From Opitutales bacterium (GTDB taxonomy: Bacteria; Verrucomicrobiota; Verrucomicrobiia; Opitutales; UBA2995), in NCBI GenBank assembly GCA_022824405.1, contig JAJDZZ010000039.1:1-64000 (forward strand): a DNA stretch of 64,000 nt, given 5' to 3'. Below the pieces are notes generated by a model that saw nothing but the letters and a program-made list of their open reading frames with translations, ran no database searches and was not told the origin of the DNA. How positions within the stretch are numbered: the first letter of the stretch is position 1; the number at the start of each line of letters is the position of its first letter. Both the position numbers and the translations under genes were made by a program. Positions 52,202-61,421 of the stretch are shown one piece after another.

Positions 52202-55200
52202 CTATTCAATCGGATGAGTGATTCTCAGATAGCCAATCAGATCGCGTACCTGCGTATCGGATAGCGCCTGAAGAAGCCCCTCGGGCATCATCGACAGGGG
52301 TGAAGTCTGACGGGAAAGAATGTCGGGCTTGGCGATGATAACTTCTTGTCCAACCAAGCGCAAGGTTACCCGCTGATCATCTTCACTGTAAACATTGCCG
52401 GCATAGGTGCGCCCATCCTGGGTGGTTATGGTTACGAGTTGGTAGGACTCTGCTACCTCTCCATTCGGATCGATCATATTGGTCAATATATAATCCAGGT
52501 CGGCGCGATTGGAACCGGTTATATCGGGACCAATTTCTGTGCCTTCACCGTACATTTTGTGACAAGATGCGCAGACAGCCGTATAAACCGCTTTGCCGTT
52601 TGTCAGGTCGGCATGGGATACATATTCGTCCGTGAGAAGGAACTTATAACGGTCGATGGCCAATTGCTTGTCCTTCTCCAGATTTTCCATCGGGCCCCAC
52701 CAATCGACAAAGCTGGGTCCAACCACACGGCGCATTTGACGAGCGGTAACTGCTGAAACATCACTGCGCGGCACTACACCGCGTCTGAGTGCGGTCAACA
52801 AGTCCCGACCGCTACCACGCCTTGTAGCCAAGGTTTGCAATGCCACCATTCTTTCATCCGCGGAAAATTCGGAGTATCGACGCAAAATGGCTTTCGAAAT
52901 TCCGCTTCCATCATAAGACGCAAGCGTTCTCAGCGCATCCAACCTGAGATCGGGATCTTCAACGTATCCCAGAATCGATTCAAAAGCTGGTGGAAATATC
53001 ACCTGAGCGAAGGTGCGGAGAATTTCCTGGCGCCGCTCCATGGGCGTCGACGGATCATTCAGTTCAACCAACTGACTCTTACCCGCTTCAGCGCTTCCAA
53101 ATAGCTGTCCCACCTGCAAGGTCAGATTTTTCATACCTGGTTCCTTCAACAATTCACTCTCCAGGCTGGACCATGTCGCCGGAGCCGTCAGGTCACGTTG
53201 ACCGAGCAGTCCATCGCGCATCCCTTCCAGTAAAACCATACGAGTTGCGGAAGAGCTGGAAGCTGCCAGCGCATTTATGACAGACTCGAGCAACCTGCCC
53301 GAGGTGGCACGTCGGGCAATAAACTGAGAGACCATCGGAATCCGACTCTTTGACGCTACTTCCAAAGCTCGAACCGGATTTTCAGGCACATGAGGCTCAA
53401 TACCGTACCAGACTATTTTGGGAATATTGTGATCATCGGCGTCCCCCGCATGACTCATCAGGCCCGAGGCAATACCCCAGACACTCGCCTTGGGGATACG
53501 CTGCAGAGCTGAAGCCAAGTAGAGACGAACGACCGGTGATGGATCCGACTTTGCCATCTCGGTAAATTCGGTCAAAGCAGCTTCCCCGGGATCCTTATCT
53601 TCACAAAGCAACTGAACCGCCCAAGCGCGTATGTATTCATCATCATGCTTCAGCATCCCGGTCAGGTGTTTCCGGGTAATTCCACCCGTCACGTGCAGCG
53701 CCCACAGCGCCCTCAATTTTCTGCCAGTGTCTGTTTGGGTCCTGAACATCTCCCAAAGGCGCAAATGCTCATCCCGGGAAAGACCATTCTTCTCAGCGCG
53801 CTCCTGCAGAATGACGCGAGCCCGGCGAACGTACCAGTCATTTTTGTCCAACTGCATTTCAACCAGTTCCCGGTCGCTGAGTGTTTTCAGATCGAAGTTT
53901 GTGGGATACAGCGTGCCTTCCGGGGCCAAGCGGAAAACCCGTCCCGTGTCCTTGTCGTGCACGTCATTGCCGCAGATGTCGGCATCGTGCCAGTCCAGCA
54001 TGTAAATTGCGCCATCCGGACCGATCTCCAGGCTGAAGCCAACCCATTGCGGATCATTGGCCAGGACCGTGTCGTCGCCGTGTTTGGCGATAAAGCCGGA
54101 ACCGTTCCGCACTAAAATTTCCGAAAGGAGAGCATGCTCGTGGATGTTAGCCATGAAGAGCCGACCGTGATACTCCTCCGGTAACAGGTCTGCCAGGTAA
54201 ACACGGGCTCCCCCATGGGCCGAACGGTGCCGGTGATCCGCGATGGTCTTGATATCCGAATAGACGTGGGGGTTTATGTGGCTGCCTCCCTGGCGGTGGA
54301 AAAAACCACCTTGCACAATGTGCCAGGCATGGGGAATAACACAGGCCGAAATAAATGCCTGCCCGGTATCGTCGAAGTCCAATCCCCAAGGATTGCTGAA
54401 TCCGTGGGCCACGACTTCAAAGCGATCCTTGATGGGATGATAGCGAAATACCCCGCCATCGATAAACTGGCCGTCGACGACTTCCTGATTTATGGGAAAT
54501 GGATCCCCTTTCTTGTAGATGCGTCCTCCATCAACCGGTTTACCCACTGTGGAAGGAGTGGCAAATCCCTGACAACCGTAGAGCCAACCATCGGGCCCCC
54601 AAATAAAACTGTTCAAGACTTCGTGACGATCGCGAATACCCCAACCGGTCAGGCGCACTTCAATTTCATCATCGGCTTTGTCATCTCCATCCCGGTCCGG
54701 AACAAACATGAGATTCGGCGGCGCTCCCAGCCAGAGTCCGTCAAATCCGACGGCAATGGCCGAAGGAAAGGGAAGGCCTTCCATGAATACTTTCCTGGTA
54801 TCCATTTTCCCGTCACCATCTTCATCTTCCAGGATGAGAATGCGGCTCTCCCCGTCATTGGAAAAACCCGATCGCCGCGTTTCGTAGTCCCTGTTTTCGG
54901 CAATCCACAGACGTCCTCGGTCATCGTAGCAGAATGCCAGAGGCTGCGTGATCTGCGGCTCCGAAGTAACCAAAGTGACTTCCATACCTTCGGGAACCGT
55001 CATCTTTGCAATGGCTTGTTCTCCCGTAAGGAACGCTGCTCGCTTGGCTTCCTCACGGGCCAGGATCCACTCCGCATGGGTGTTATTTTGGCCGGTATAG
55101 GCCAACCAGTCCTCGTGCATGTGAATGTCATTCAGTCGACCGGTATAAACGATAAGCCGGTGCTTGTAGGTAGCAACCTCCCCGGCCTCGATGTGCCAGT

Positions 55201-55969
55201 CTCCCAGTCGGGAACGGGCCGGACCGATGCCCAGTTGCCTGTCCACCCGCCAGGGGGTTGGATAGGCATCATTATCGATGTGGTCGAGAATCGCGACGTG
55301 CCCCCAATCCTCGGGATCGCGTCCCTCGATTTGCATGCCCACATTGACCCAGGATGCGCGCTGTCCCTCCGCCTTTCCATTGACCTGACGAGTGCTGTTC
55401 GTGGCTTCCCCTTGGGTGATGCCTCTCTTATACGGCATCCGCAGAAACAGGCCTCCGTAATTGTATTTGGATATCGTGATATCGGTGTGGGCTTTTCCGG
55501 ACCAGATTAGATCGACGAAATACCGGTCCCCCATGTCTCGCATCGACCATACCTGCGTTTCCTCCATGAGTGCCGTTCCTTCTTCGTCGAGCAGATGGTA
55601 AAGGGTCTCCCACTGAACAATGTCCCCTTGCGCTGCGATGATATTGGCCTCGAGCAACTTCCAGTAGCCATCGGACGGATTGTGGAAATAATCGCGTCCA
55701 TTCACGCGGGTGAATCCCCAATAGAGACCGGTCTGGTGAGGGTGATGTCCGGGGCTGTATTCGGTAAGGATTCCATTTCCGTCCGGCGCCACTATCGGAT
55801 GCAGGTAAGGCCGATGGTCGGAGCGGGCATTTTGCACCAGGATGGCCTCATCCCCGTTGATCCTGAATACCGAGATGGTCTGAGCCTCCTCGTCTTGAAC
55901 CAGTTTAAGCGGAGCCGCGAAAACCGAAGTTAACGAAACAGCCAGAAGGAGAAAGCAAAGCGTTTTCAT
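52202..55969 (-). CDS. DUF6807 - CxxCH dehydrogenase-like - HEAT - haem-binding fusion protein
   Basis: This 1255-residue exported protein joins several PVC-type parts. After a signal peptide, residues 20-310 are DUF6807 (former PmoA family: YSPGHHPHQTGLYWGFTRVNGRDYFHN). Residues about 325-700 are a TIGR02604-type propeller (VPEGMEVTLVTSEPQITQPLAFCYDDRGRLW, GPDGWLYGCQG, HADICGND). Then come HEAT-like repeats (SPVVRLYLASALQRIP). The last part is a TIGR02603-type haem domain with C1133-A-S-C1136-H1137, IGPDITGSNRADLDYIL and LLQALSDTQVRDLIGYLR. Sugar oxidation with electron transfer to haem is a plausible role, but the activity of these proteins is not known. It is 38 bases after the sialidase gene. 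Confidence 0.9.
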   Translation of the reverse strand: MKTLCFLLLAVSLTSVFAAPLKLVQDEEAQTISVFRINGDEAILVQNARSDHRPYLHPIVAPDGNGILTEYSPGHHPHQTGLYWGFTRVNGRDYFHNPSDGYWKLLEANIIAAQGDIVQWETLYHLLDEEGTALMEETQVWSMRDMGDRYFVDLIWSGKAHTDITISKYNYGGLFLRMPYKRGITQGEATNSTRQVNGKAEGQRASWVNVGMQIEGRDPEDWGHVAILDHIDNDAYPTPWRVDRQLGIGPARSRLGDWHIEAGEVATYKHRLIVYTGRLNDIHMHEDWLAYTGQNNTHAEWILAREEAKRAAFLTGEQAIAKMTVPEGMEVTLVTSEPQITQPLAFCYDDRGRLWIAENRDYETRRSGFSNDGESRILILEDEDGDGKMDTRKVFMEGLPFPSAIAVGFDGLWLGAPPNLMFVPDRDGDDKADDEIEVRLTGWGIRDRHEVLNSFIWGPDGWLYGCQGFATPSTVGKPVDGGRIYKKGDPFPINQEVVDGQFIDGGVFRYHPIKDRFEVVAHGFSNPWGLDFDDTGQAFISACVIPHAWHIVQGGFFHRQGGSHINPHVYSDIKTIADHRHRSAHGGARVYLADLLPEEYHGRLFMANIHEHALLSEILVRNGSGFIAKHGDDTVLANDPQWVGFSLEIGPDGAIYMLDWHDADICGNDVHDKDTGRVFRLAPEGTLYPTNFDLKTLSDRELVEMQLDKNDWYVRRARVILQERAEKNGLSRDEHLRLWEMFRTQTDTGRKLRALWALHVTGGITRKHLTGMLKHDDEYIRAWAVQLLCEDKDPGEAALTEFTEMAKSDPSPVVRLYLASALQRIPKASVWGIASGLMSHAGDADDHNIPKIVWYGIEPHVPENPVRALEVASKSRIPMVSQFIARRATSGRLLESVINALAASSSSATRMVLLEGMRDGLLGQRDLTAPATWSSLESELLKEPGMKNLTLQVGQLFGSAEAGKSQLVELNDPSTPMERRQEILRTFAQVIFPPAFESILGYVEDPDLRLDALRTLASYDGSGISKAILRRYSEFSADERMVALQTLATRRGSGRDLLTALRRGVVPRSDVSAVTARQMRRVVGPSFVDWWGPMENLEKDKQLAIDRYKFLLTDEYVSHADLTNGKAVYTAVCASCHKMYGEGTEIGPDITGSNRADLDYILTNMIDPNGEVAESYQLVTITTQDGRTYAGNVYSEDDQRVTLRLVGQEVIIAKPDILSRQTSPLSMMPEGLLQALSDTQVRDLIGYLRITHPIE

Positions 55970-56007
55970 GAATCAAGGTTTGGTGGGATCTCGTCGTAAA
56001 GCAGCTC

Positions 56008-57108
56008 CTACAAATCCCGGATGGAAAATTTTGAAAAAACGATGTCCGTGTTTTTCTCGTAAAGAAGCCCCACCGATCCATCTGGAATTTTTGTCAGGCA
56101 GGAATAGGCGGATGGGCCTTCGTAGATCAATAAATCAGAAGGCCAGGTTTCGCCATCGTCGTTGCTTGATCGGACGGTCATGCGGATTCGCTCTCCGCGT
56201 CCTGCTTTTATGGGTGGACTGGGATTGGAAAATAACAGGCGGTGTTCGTCATAACGAATGAGACTGGCTTGGCAGCGCGGATCTCCCAGCTCGTCGTCGA
56301 ATTCCGGGTCCGACCAGGTTTCACCTCCATCGCTGCTGTATGAAATGGATCGGTATCCGTTCCTGGGTCTGGATGTTTCGGGAAACCCTTGCGAGCGCAT
56401 ATTCATCATAAGCCTGCCATCGGACAATTCTACTACCTGGCTCTCGTTCGTAGTGGGTTTGATTATACTGCTTACCTTCCAGGTCTCACCGCCGTCATCG
56501 CTGTAGAGCGTGTGCGATCCATAATAGCCTTCAGCCGTGTGGTTGGCCGGGATAACCAACCTTCCCTTGTTCGGGCCTTTTTCCAGCTGTATTCCAATCC
56601 CGGGGCCGGTGGCATACCACCACCAAGTTGGGTGTTTCACCTCGGATGTAATTTCTTTGGGCTCCGTCCAGGTCAAGCCGTCGTCATCGGAATGCGTTTG
56701 ATAAACCCGGCGCGTATCTTTCCCCGTTCCACTATGGAGGACCCGACCGTGGTCGCTCCCGAGGTTCCAACAAATGATGTTGATGATCCGGCCGGTTCTT
56801 TGATCCACAACCGGGCAGGGGTTGCCCGCTGTTTCATCCCCGGCATCCCAAACCACGATTGGCTGTGACCAGGTTTTGCCGTTGTCGGTGGATCGCTTGA
56901 GGATGAGGTCGATATCGCCGCTATCCCCACGGTGGTTCTTGCGGGCTTCGCAAAATGCCAGGAGGGAGCCGGCCTTCGTCGTGATCAAGGCTGGAATTCG
57001 ATAATTGGAATAACCTTCCTCTCCGGATTCGAAGAGCATGGCTTCTTCGATTGCGGAAACGGAAAAAGGAAGAATTGCGAAGGTTAGTAATGTAATGGTT
57101 CGATGCAT
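56008..57108 (-). CDS. Exo-alpha-sialidase (GH33-type, BNR repeats)
   Basis: The 366-residue exported protein is a sialidase, which releases terminal sialic acids from glycans. YRIP at residues 36-39 holds the first catalytic arginine; the GDSGDIDL stretch near 61-68 holds the catalytic aspartate candidate. Five Asp-box motifs (S-x-D-x-G-x-TW) are visible: STDNGKTW, SDDDGLTW, SDDGGETW, SSDGGETW and SNDDGETW, a six-bladed propeller pattern. GRLVIPANHTAE near 197 is also normal for the family. It is flanked by sulfatases in one operon (60011-52202), so the substrate may be a sulfated, sialylated glycan. Some proteins of this type act on other sugars, so the substrate remains likely rather than certain. 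Confidence 0.88.
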   Translation of the reverse strand: MHRTITLLTFAILPFSVSAIEEAMLFESGEEGYSNYRIPALITTKAGSLLAFCEARKNHRGDSGDIDLILKRSTDNGKTWSQPIVVWDAGDETAGNPCPVVDQRTGRIINIICWNLGSDHGRVLHSGTGKDTRRVYQTHSDDDGLTWTEPKEITSEVKHPTWWWYATGPGIGIQLEKGPNKGRLVIPANHTAEGYYGSHTLYSDDGGETWKVSSIIKPTTNESQVVELSDGRLMMNMRSQGFPETSRPRNGYRSISYSSDGGETWSDPEFDDELGDPRCQASLIRYDEHRLLFSNPSPPIKAGRGERIRMTVRSSNDDGETWPSDLLIYEGPSAYSCLTKIPDGSVGLLYEKNTDIVFSKFSIRDL

Positions 57109-57120
57109 ATGGGTAGGGGT

Positions 57121-58575
57121 TCATCCCCGATCGAAAAAATAATCCGGGTAGGTCAGAGTGAGTTTGGCTTTGTCGGGTTGGCCCTCAACGAAACAGGCAT
57201 CCACTTCTTCCTTTAAACGAAGTAGATTGATGTATTTCAGCATGGGGTCCCTCGTCTCATGCCTCCAGGTATCCAGTCGTTTCTCCAGGTCGGACCGGAT
57301 TTCCCTATAGTCGGGGTCTTCTGCCAGGTTGTGAAATTCGTGCGGATCTTCTTCGAGGTCGTAGAGCTCGAATTTTGGGGGTCGCTCCATATTGCGGTAG
57401 GCAGAGCGGATGGGGTCCGGCGCCTCATCGATCGTTGCTATCAAATCCTCAAAGAAACGATTTTTGGTAAATTGGTTGCCGGGATTTACCCTGCCTGGCA
57501 TCAGGTTCAAAATGAGCTTGTAACGGTCATTCCGGATAGTGCGTTGAGGGTAGAAATTCTGGGCCGAATGAAGGTGAAACTCCGTAAACAGGTGGGTGCG
57601 CCATTCCGTTTTCTCGCCCTTCATCAAGGGCATGAGAGACTTGCCCGGCAGGTTTGGAATGAGGGCTGCGCCAGTGGCTTCCAATAACGTGGGCGCCAAA
57701 TCGAGGAGCGAAACCAGTTCAGTGGATACGAGTTGGGTTTTTGCCTGGCCGGGCCACCGGATTATGAAGGGAATCCTCGTGCCGCCTTCGTAGGAAGTGC
57801 GCTTTCCTCGAAGCATGTCGGCTCCATGATCCGCGAAATAAGCTACGAAAGTATCCCTGGCTTTTCCGCTTTCTTCGAGGACTTGAAGTAAATCTCCGAT
57901 GAGCGTATCCAACCGCATCATACAATTGTAGTGATCGGCCGTTTGTTGCCGGAGCTGTGGATTATCTATGCCAAAATAGTCCAGTGGCTCAACTTCGTTC
58001 CCGGTCAGAGGCTTTTGCGGCAGGCCATCCACTTGAGGAATAAAGGGCCTATGAGCATCGGGGTAGTTGATGCTGAGAAAGAAGGGCGCATCGCCGGCAT
58101 TGATGAAAGCCTTCGCTTCGCGAGCGTAGCCTGGCAGATCCTTGCGGCTGAAATTGGATTTGCCAATGGCTTCAAAATCGAAGGGAAAGGCCGATTCGGG
58201 GTTGATGTGAAGTTTACCTATGATTCCCGTGCGGTAACCGGCCTCTTTCAGGCTGCGCACGATATTCGGGGTGTTTTCGTCATACATCCGAAATTTCCAG
58301 GTCGCTAAACCGATCTGGCCGTTTTGGTGTGGGAACAGGCCGGTCAGGAAGGAGGCCCTCGACTGACTGCATCCGGCTTGGGCTACATAGGCGTTCTTGA
58401 AGAGAACCCCTTCCGACGCCAATTTATCGAGATTGGGGGTTTTTACATAGGGCTCTCCATAACAACCAAGTTCCTGCCCGTTATCCTCCGAAACTATCAG
58501 GAGAACGTTGGTTGCCGATACGGCCGCGAACGGAAAAAGCGAAAGGAACAGGATAAAAGCGAGCCATGTTTTCAT
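57121..58575 (-). CDS. Sulfatase (sulfamidase-like) with unusual CSQSR motif
   Basis: The 484-residue exported protein has NVLLIVSEDNGQELGCYG, C69-S-Q-S-R73 in QAGCSQSRASFLTG, GIIGKLHINPESAFPFDF near residue 120, and YFADHGADMLRGKRTSYEGGTRIPFIIRWPG near 245-275. Glutamine stands where nearly all sulfatases have proline or alanine in the C-x-P/A-x-R maturation motif. SEDNG instead of xDDxG and FADHGADMLRGK agree with the heparan N-sulfatase-like group, where such variants may be normal. The C-terminus LYDLEEDPHEFHNLAEDP is regular. It overlaps the next gene upstream (58572) by 4 bases. Confidence 0.88.
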   Translation of the reverse strand: MKTWLAFILFLSLFPFAAVSATNVLLIVSEDNGQELGCYGEPYVKTPNLDKLASEGVLFKNAYVAQAGCSQSRASFLTGLFPHQNGQIGLATWKFRMYDENTPNIVRSLKEAGYRTGIIGKLHINPESAFPFDFEAIGKSNFSRKDLPGYAREAKAFINAGDAPFFLSINYPDAHRPFIPQVDGLPQKPLTGNEVEPLDYFGIDNPQLRQQTADHYNCMMRLDTLIGDLLQVLEESGKARDTFVAYFADHGADMLRGKRTSYEGGTRIPFIIRWPGQAKTQLVSTELVSLLDLAPTLLEATGAALIPNLPGKSLMPLMKGEKTEWRTHLFTEFHLHSAQNFYPQRTIRNDRYKLILNLMPGRVNPGNQFTKNRFFEDLIATIDEAPDPIRSAYRNMERPPKFELYDLEEDPHEFHNLAEDPDYREIRSDLEKRLDTWRHETRDPMLKYINLLRLKEEVDACFVEGQPDKAKLTLTYPDYFFDRG

Positions 58576-60011
58576 TTTTGGGCGGCCTCAATTGGTTGGG
58601 CGTTTGTTTCGGGAATCCATTTTGCCATTTCGTCCATGATTTTGCGACTGCTCGCATGACTTGCCAGATTATGCCACTCATGCGGGTCATTTTCCGTATG
58701 GTAGAATTCTTCTTCTCCATTCGCGTAACGGATATACCGGTAACGATCGCTACGTATCGCATGATTGCCCCGGCCGTAGGTGATAATGGCGGGGTTCCTC
58801 TTGGCTTTTGGATTCTGTAACAGCGGAACCAGGCTTTCGCCTTCGAGGTGGTCCGGTGTCGGAAGTCCGCAGAGTTCGACCAGGGTAGGGTAGAGGTCAA
58901 TGAGTGAGACCGGTCGGTAGCTTACCTGGCCTTTTTTGAAACCGGGCGCTACGATGATGTAAGGAATGTGAGTCGCTTTTTCGTAGAGGACGAATTTCTC
59001 CCAGTGTTCTTTTTCACCGACGTGGAAACCGTGGTCAGACCAGAGAACGATTATGGTATTGTCCGCTTTTCCACTGGCATCCAAAGCATCCAATAATTGA
59101 CCTACCTTGTAATCGGCAAAACTCGATGCTGCCTGATAGCCGCGTACGGCTTTGTCGAATATGTCCGGATCCCGTGTTTTTTCAGCGGCAAAAGTGCTCA
59201 TGAAGGCACGGGCTCTTAGCATTTCGATTCCCGATTCGGGCACGTCCTCCAAATCATCTTCTTTGATGACCGGGTTTTCCAATTCATCCAATGGGTATTG
59301 GTCATACCATTTCCGAGGCGTGAAAAATGGCATGTGAGGCCGATAGATACCTGTGGCTATGAGGAAGGGTTCTTTCGCGCTTTCAATTCTATCGATGGCC
59401 CAATCGACCGTACGATTGTCGATGTGGAAATCTTCGTCGGGCGGATAGACCCCCCAGTCAAAGTTTCGACTGACGGGGCTCTGCCTTCCATCCTGGCGGG
59501 TCCATTGCTCGATACCGTTCATATTGCCATGCGGCGGCATGGGCCGGTCCGGTTGCCTGGTTGGGAATTCTAAATATTCATCAAAGGCTTCGTAACGAAA
59601 GAAGGCGGCGCCATGGTGATGAAAGATCTTTCCGGAGGCATAGGTTTTGTAACCGTGGTTTTTAAAATGTTGTGGCAGAATGGTCACGCCGGGCATGGCC
59701 TTGTTCCAATTGCTGCTGTTGTCGTAAACGCCGCTGGTGGAAGGCCGCACACCGCTCAAGAGGGATGCTCGCGATGGATTGCAGGCCGGGGAGTTGCAGT
59801 AGCCGCGCGCGAAGAAGGTTCCACGGTCGGCCAGTCTTTCCAAATGGGGCGTTTTGATCGGATTGGATTTATGGAAAAGGGTGGTCCAATCGTTCATATC
59901 ATCAATGGCGATGAACAGGATGTTCGGTCTATCGCCTTCCGCGGGTAAATTGCCAACAGGCAACGCTACTGCTATCGAACAGCAAATACCTAAAAAATAA
60001 CCGATGTTCAT
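58572..60011 (-). CDS. Sulfatase, iduronate-2-sulfatase-like
   Basis: From the ATG at 60011 this is a 479-residue exported sulfatase. NILFIAIDDMNDWTTLFH follows the signal peptide, with C77-N-P-S-R81 in YCNSPACNPSRASLLSG. ASGKIFHHHGAAFF near residue 130, ATGIYRPHMPFFTPRKWYDQYP near 210, and LWSDHGFHVGEKEHWEKFVLYEKATHIPYI near 320-350 match the protein at 45929. An in-frame start at 60116 adds 35 residues without a signal and is less likely. It is the first gene of the operon that continues through the CSQSR sulfatase, the sialidase and the DUF6807 fusion. Confidence 0.92.
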   Translation of the reverse strand: MNIGYFLGICCSIAVALPVGNLPAEGDRPNILFIAIDDMNDWTTLFHKSNPIKTPHLERLADRGTFFARGYCNSPACNPSRASLLSGVRPSTSGVYDNSSNWNKAMPGVTILPQHFKNHGYKTYASGKIFHHHGAAFFRYEAFDEYLEFPTRQPDRPMPPHGNMNGIEQWTRQDGRQSPVSRNFDWGVYPPDEDFHIDNRTVDWAIDRIESAKEPFLIATGIYRPHMPFFTPRKWYDQYPLDELENPVIKEDDLEDVPESGIEMLRARAFMSTFAAEKTRDPDIFDKAVRGYQAASSFADYKVGQLLDALDASGKADNTIIVLWSDHGFHVGEKEHWEKFVLYEKATHIPYIIVAPGFKKGQVSYRPVSLIDLYPTLVELCGLPTPDHLEGESLVPLLQNPKAKRNPAIITYGRGNHAIRSDRYRYIRYANGEEEFYHTENDPHEWHNLASHASSRKIMDEMAKWIPETNAQPIEAAQK

Positions 60012-60121
60012 TTGATGAAGGGAGGCGGTTACTTCACCGGTATCTTGAGGAAGGTGGGCAGGATGGATAAACGACTGGCGCCCGGGAGATTGCGAAGCCC
60101 CGTCGGCGAGGCCCAACTCGG

Positions 60122-60751
60122 CTATTTGATATAAACGTAGCGCTCGAGTCTAGCAACTTCGTCCTCGTCGACGTACTTGCCAATCTCGCGACGGAACTGA
60201 TCCATCGACGTATACCTGCGGTACTCCTCAAATTCGTGTACCATGCGACGCGTCATGCCGGGAATACTTCTAAACGCCTCGGACGAGGCCGAGTTCAGGT
60301 CCATCGGAACGAAAACGTATTGTTCAAAGCGAGCGACCTCTTCATCGTCGACGTACTTGCCGATCTCACGCTGGAATTGTTTTATCGACGTATAGGGTCG
60401 GTATTCCTCGAACTCGTGTTCCATTTTCCTGCTAATGCCGGGAACGAGCGCCAACTCCTCGTCGGATACGGTGTTCAGATTGATCGGGAGAAACAATCTG
60501 GCACGTAGCTTGCCTTTTTCTTGGTCGGAAAGCGCGTCTCCGATGATCTCGTCGATCTTGAGATTCGATGCGATGGGCCGCGCCTCGATGATTGCATCAG
60601 CAATTGACGCCGTTACGCCCGGGAGGGCTGTAAGCTCTTTTTTTGTGGCGAGATTCGGGTTGATCACACTCGAGTTGGCGCCGACTTGGGCGAAGCCGAC
60701 CTGTGTTAACGTGACGCATACAAGCGTTGTGATTATTCGGCCTATGTGCAT
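60122..60751 (-). CDS. Exported helix-hairpin-helix protein with duplicated modules
   Basis: The 209-residue protein has a signal peptide (ITTLVCVTLTQVGFAQ) and three helix-hairpin-helix units of the ComEA type: NLATKKELTALPGVTASIADAII near residue 35, LNTVSDEELALVPGISRKM near 95, and LNSASSEAFRSIPGMTRRM near 152. The last two are followed by almost identical segments (EFEEYRPYTSIKQFQREIGKYVDDEEVARFEQYVFV and its copy), so one module of about 57 residues was duplicated. ComEA-type repeats bind DNA in competence. The gene overlaps an open frame of the divergent MsrQ-like gene. It could instead be a small structural protein. Confidence 0.75.
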   Translation of the reverse strand: MHIGRIITTLVCVTLTQVGFAQVGANSSVINPNLATKKELTALPGVTASIADAIIEARPIASNLKIDEIIGDALSDQEKGKLRARLFLPINLNTVSDEELALVPGISRKMEHEFEEYRPYTSIKQFQREIGKYVDDEEVARFEQYVFVPMDLNSASSEAFRSIPGMTRRMVHEFEEYRRYTSMDQFRREIGKYVDEDEVARLERYVYIK

Positions 60752-60790
60752 AGCTGTCTTTTGATTACAATTCCTAGGTTTTTCCGGCGT

Positions 60791-61381
60791 ATGTTGAACC
60801 TGTCAACCGTATTGAGTTCCCGTATCTTCGTTTGGGCCGTTTTGTTCGGACCCGTCGTTTGGCTTAGCTGGCGATACCTTACGGGCGCGCTGTTCTATGG
60901 CGAGTTTATCCATGTTACGGGCGAGCTGTCAGCCCGTTTACTGATCGTAACATTGGCCGTTACGCCTCTGCGCAATCTCTTCCCCAGGAAACGCTGGACG
61001 ATCTGGCTGGTTCGGCAGCGACGGTACCTTGGACTGGCTGTGTTTGCCTACGCCGTTCCACATTTGATAGCGTACGTCGTCAAGTTGCGCGATGCCACAC
61101 GCATTTTTTGGGAAAGTATCGAGCCCGGCATGCTGACCGGCTGGCTCGCAATGCTAATCTTCGTTGCACTCGCCATCACGAGCAATAATGCCTCGGTTCG
61201 CAAACTGGGCAAGCGCTGGAAACTGTTGCATCGATTTGTCTACGTGGCGTCGATATTGACCTTTTTACACTGGGTGCTAACGGCCTTTAATCCGCTTGAG
61301 GGCTATGTCCATGCCGCGATACTGCTCGGCATTCAAGCGCTCCGATTCATGCCCAGGCCAAAGCGAGCAAAATCCAAATAA
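60791..61381 (+). CDS. MsrQ/YedZ-like ferric-reductase transmembrane protein
   Basis: From the ATG at 60791 the product has 196 residues with five to six hydrophobic segments (for example IFVWAVLFGPVVWLSW, LLIVTLAVTPLRNLF, YLGLAVFAYAVPHLIAYVV, GWLAMLIFVALAITS, LLHRFVYVASILTFLHWVL). The family motif VTLAVTPLR and RRYLGLAVFAY-H---Y match MsrQ, the haem b membrane subunit of the periplasmic methionine sulfoxide reductase MsrPQ. Histidines near the helices could bind haem. No MsrP gene is near. Starts upstream to 60746 would overlap the HhH gene start by 6 bases. Confidence 0.82.
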   Translation: MLNLSTVLSSRIFVWAVLFGPVVWLSWRYLTGALFYGEFIHVTGELSARLLIVTLAVTPLRNLFPRKRWTIWLVRQRRYLGLAVFAYAVPHLIAYVVKLRDATRIFWESIEPGMLTGWLAMLIFVALAITSNNASVRKLGKRWKLLHRFVYVASILTFLHWVLTAFNPLEGYVHAAILLGIQALRFMPRPKRAKSK

Positions 61382-61421
61382 ATCGATTCTTTAAACGGGT
61401 GTTCGGGATCAATTGGATATT

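Noticed and set aside
54215-55510. Open frame of 431 codons on the plus strand
   Set aside because: It lies antisense within the DUF6807-CxxCH gene, whose domains run through the whole stretch. The peptide shows no family features.
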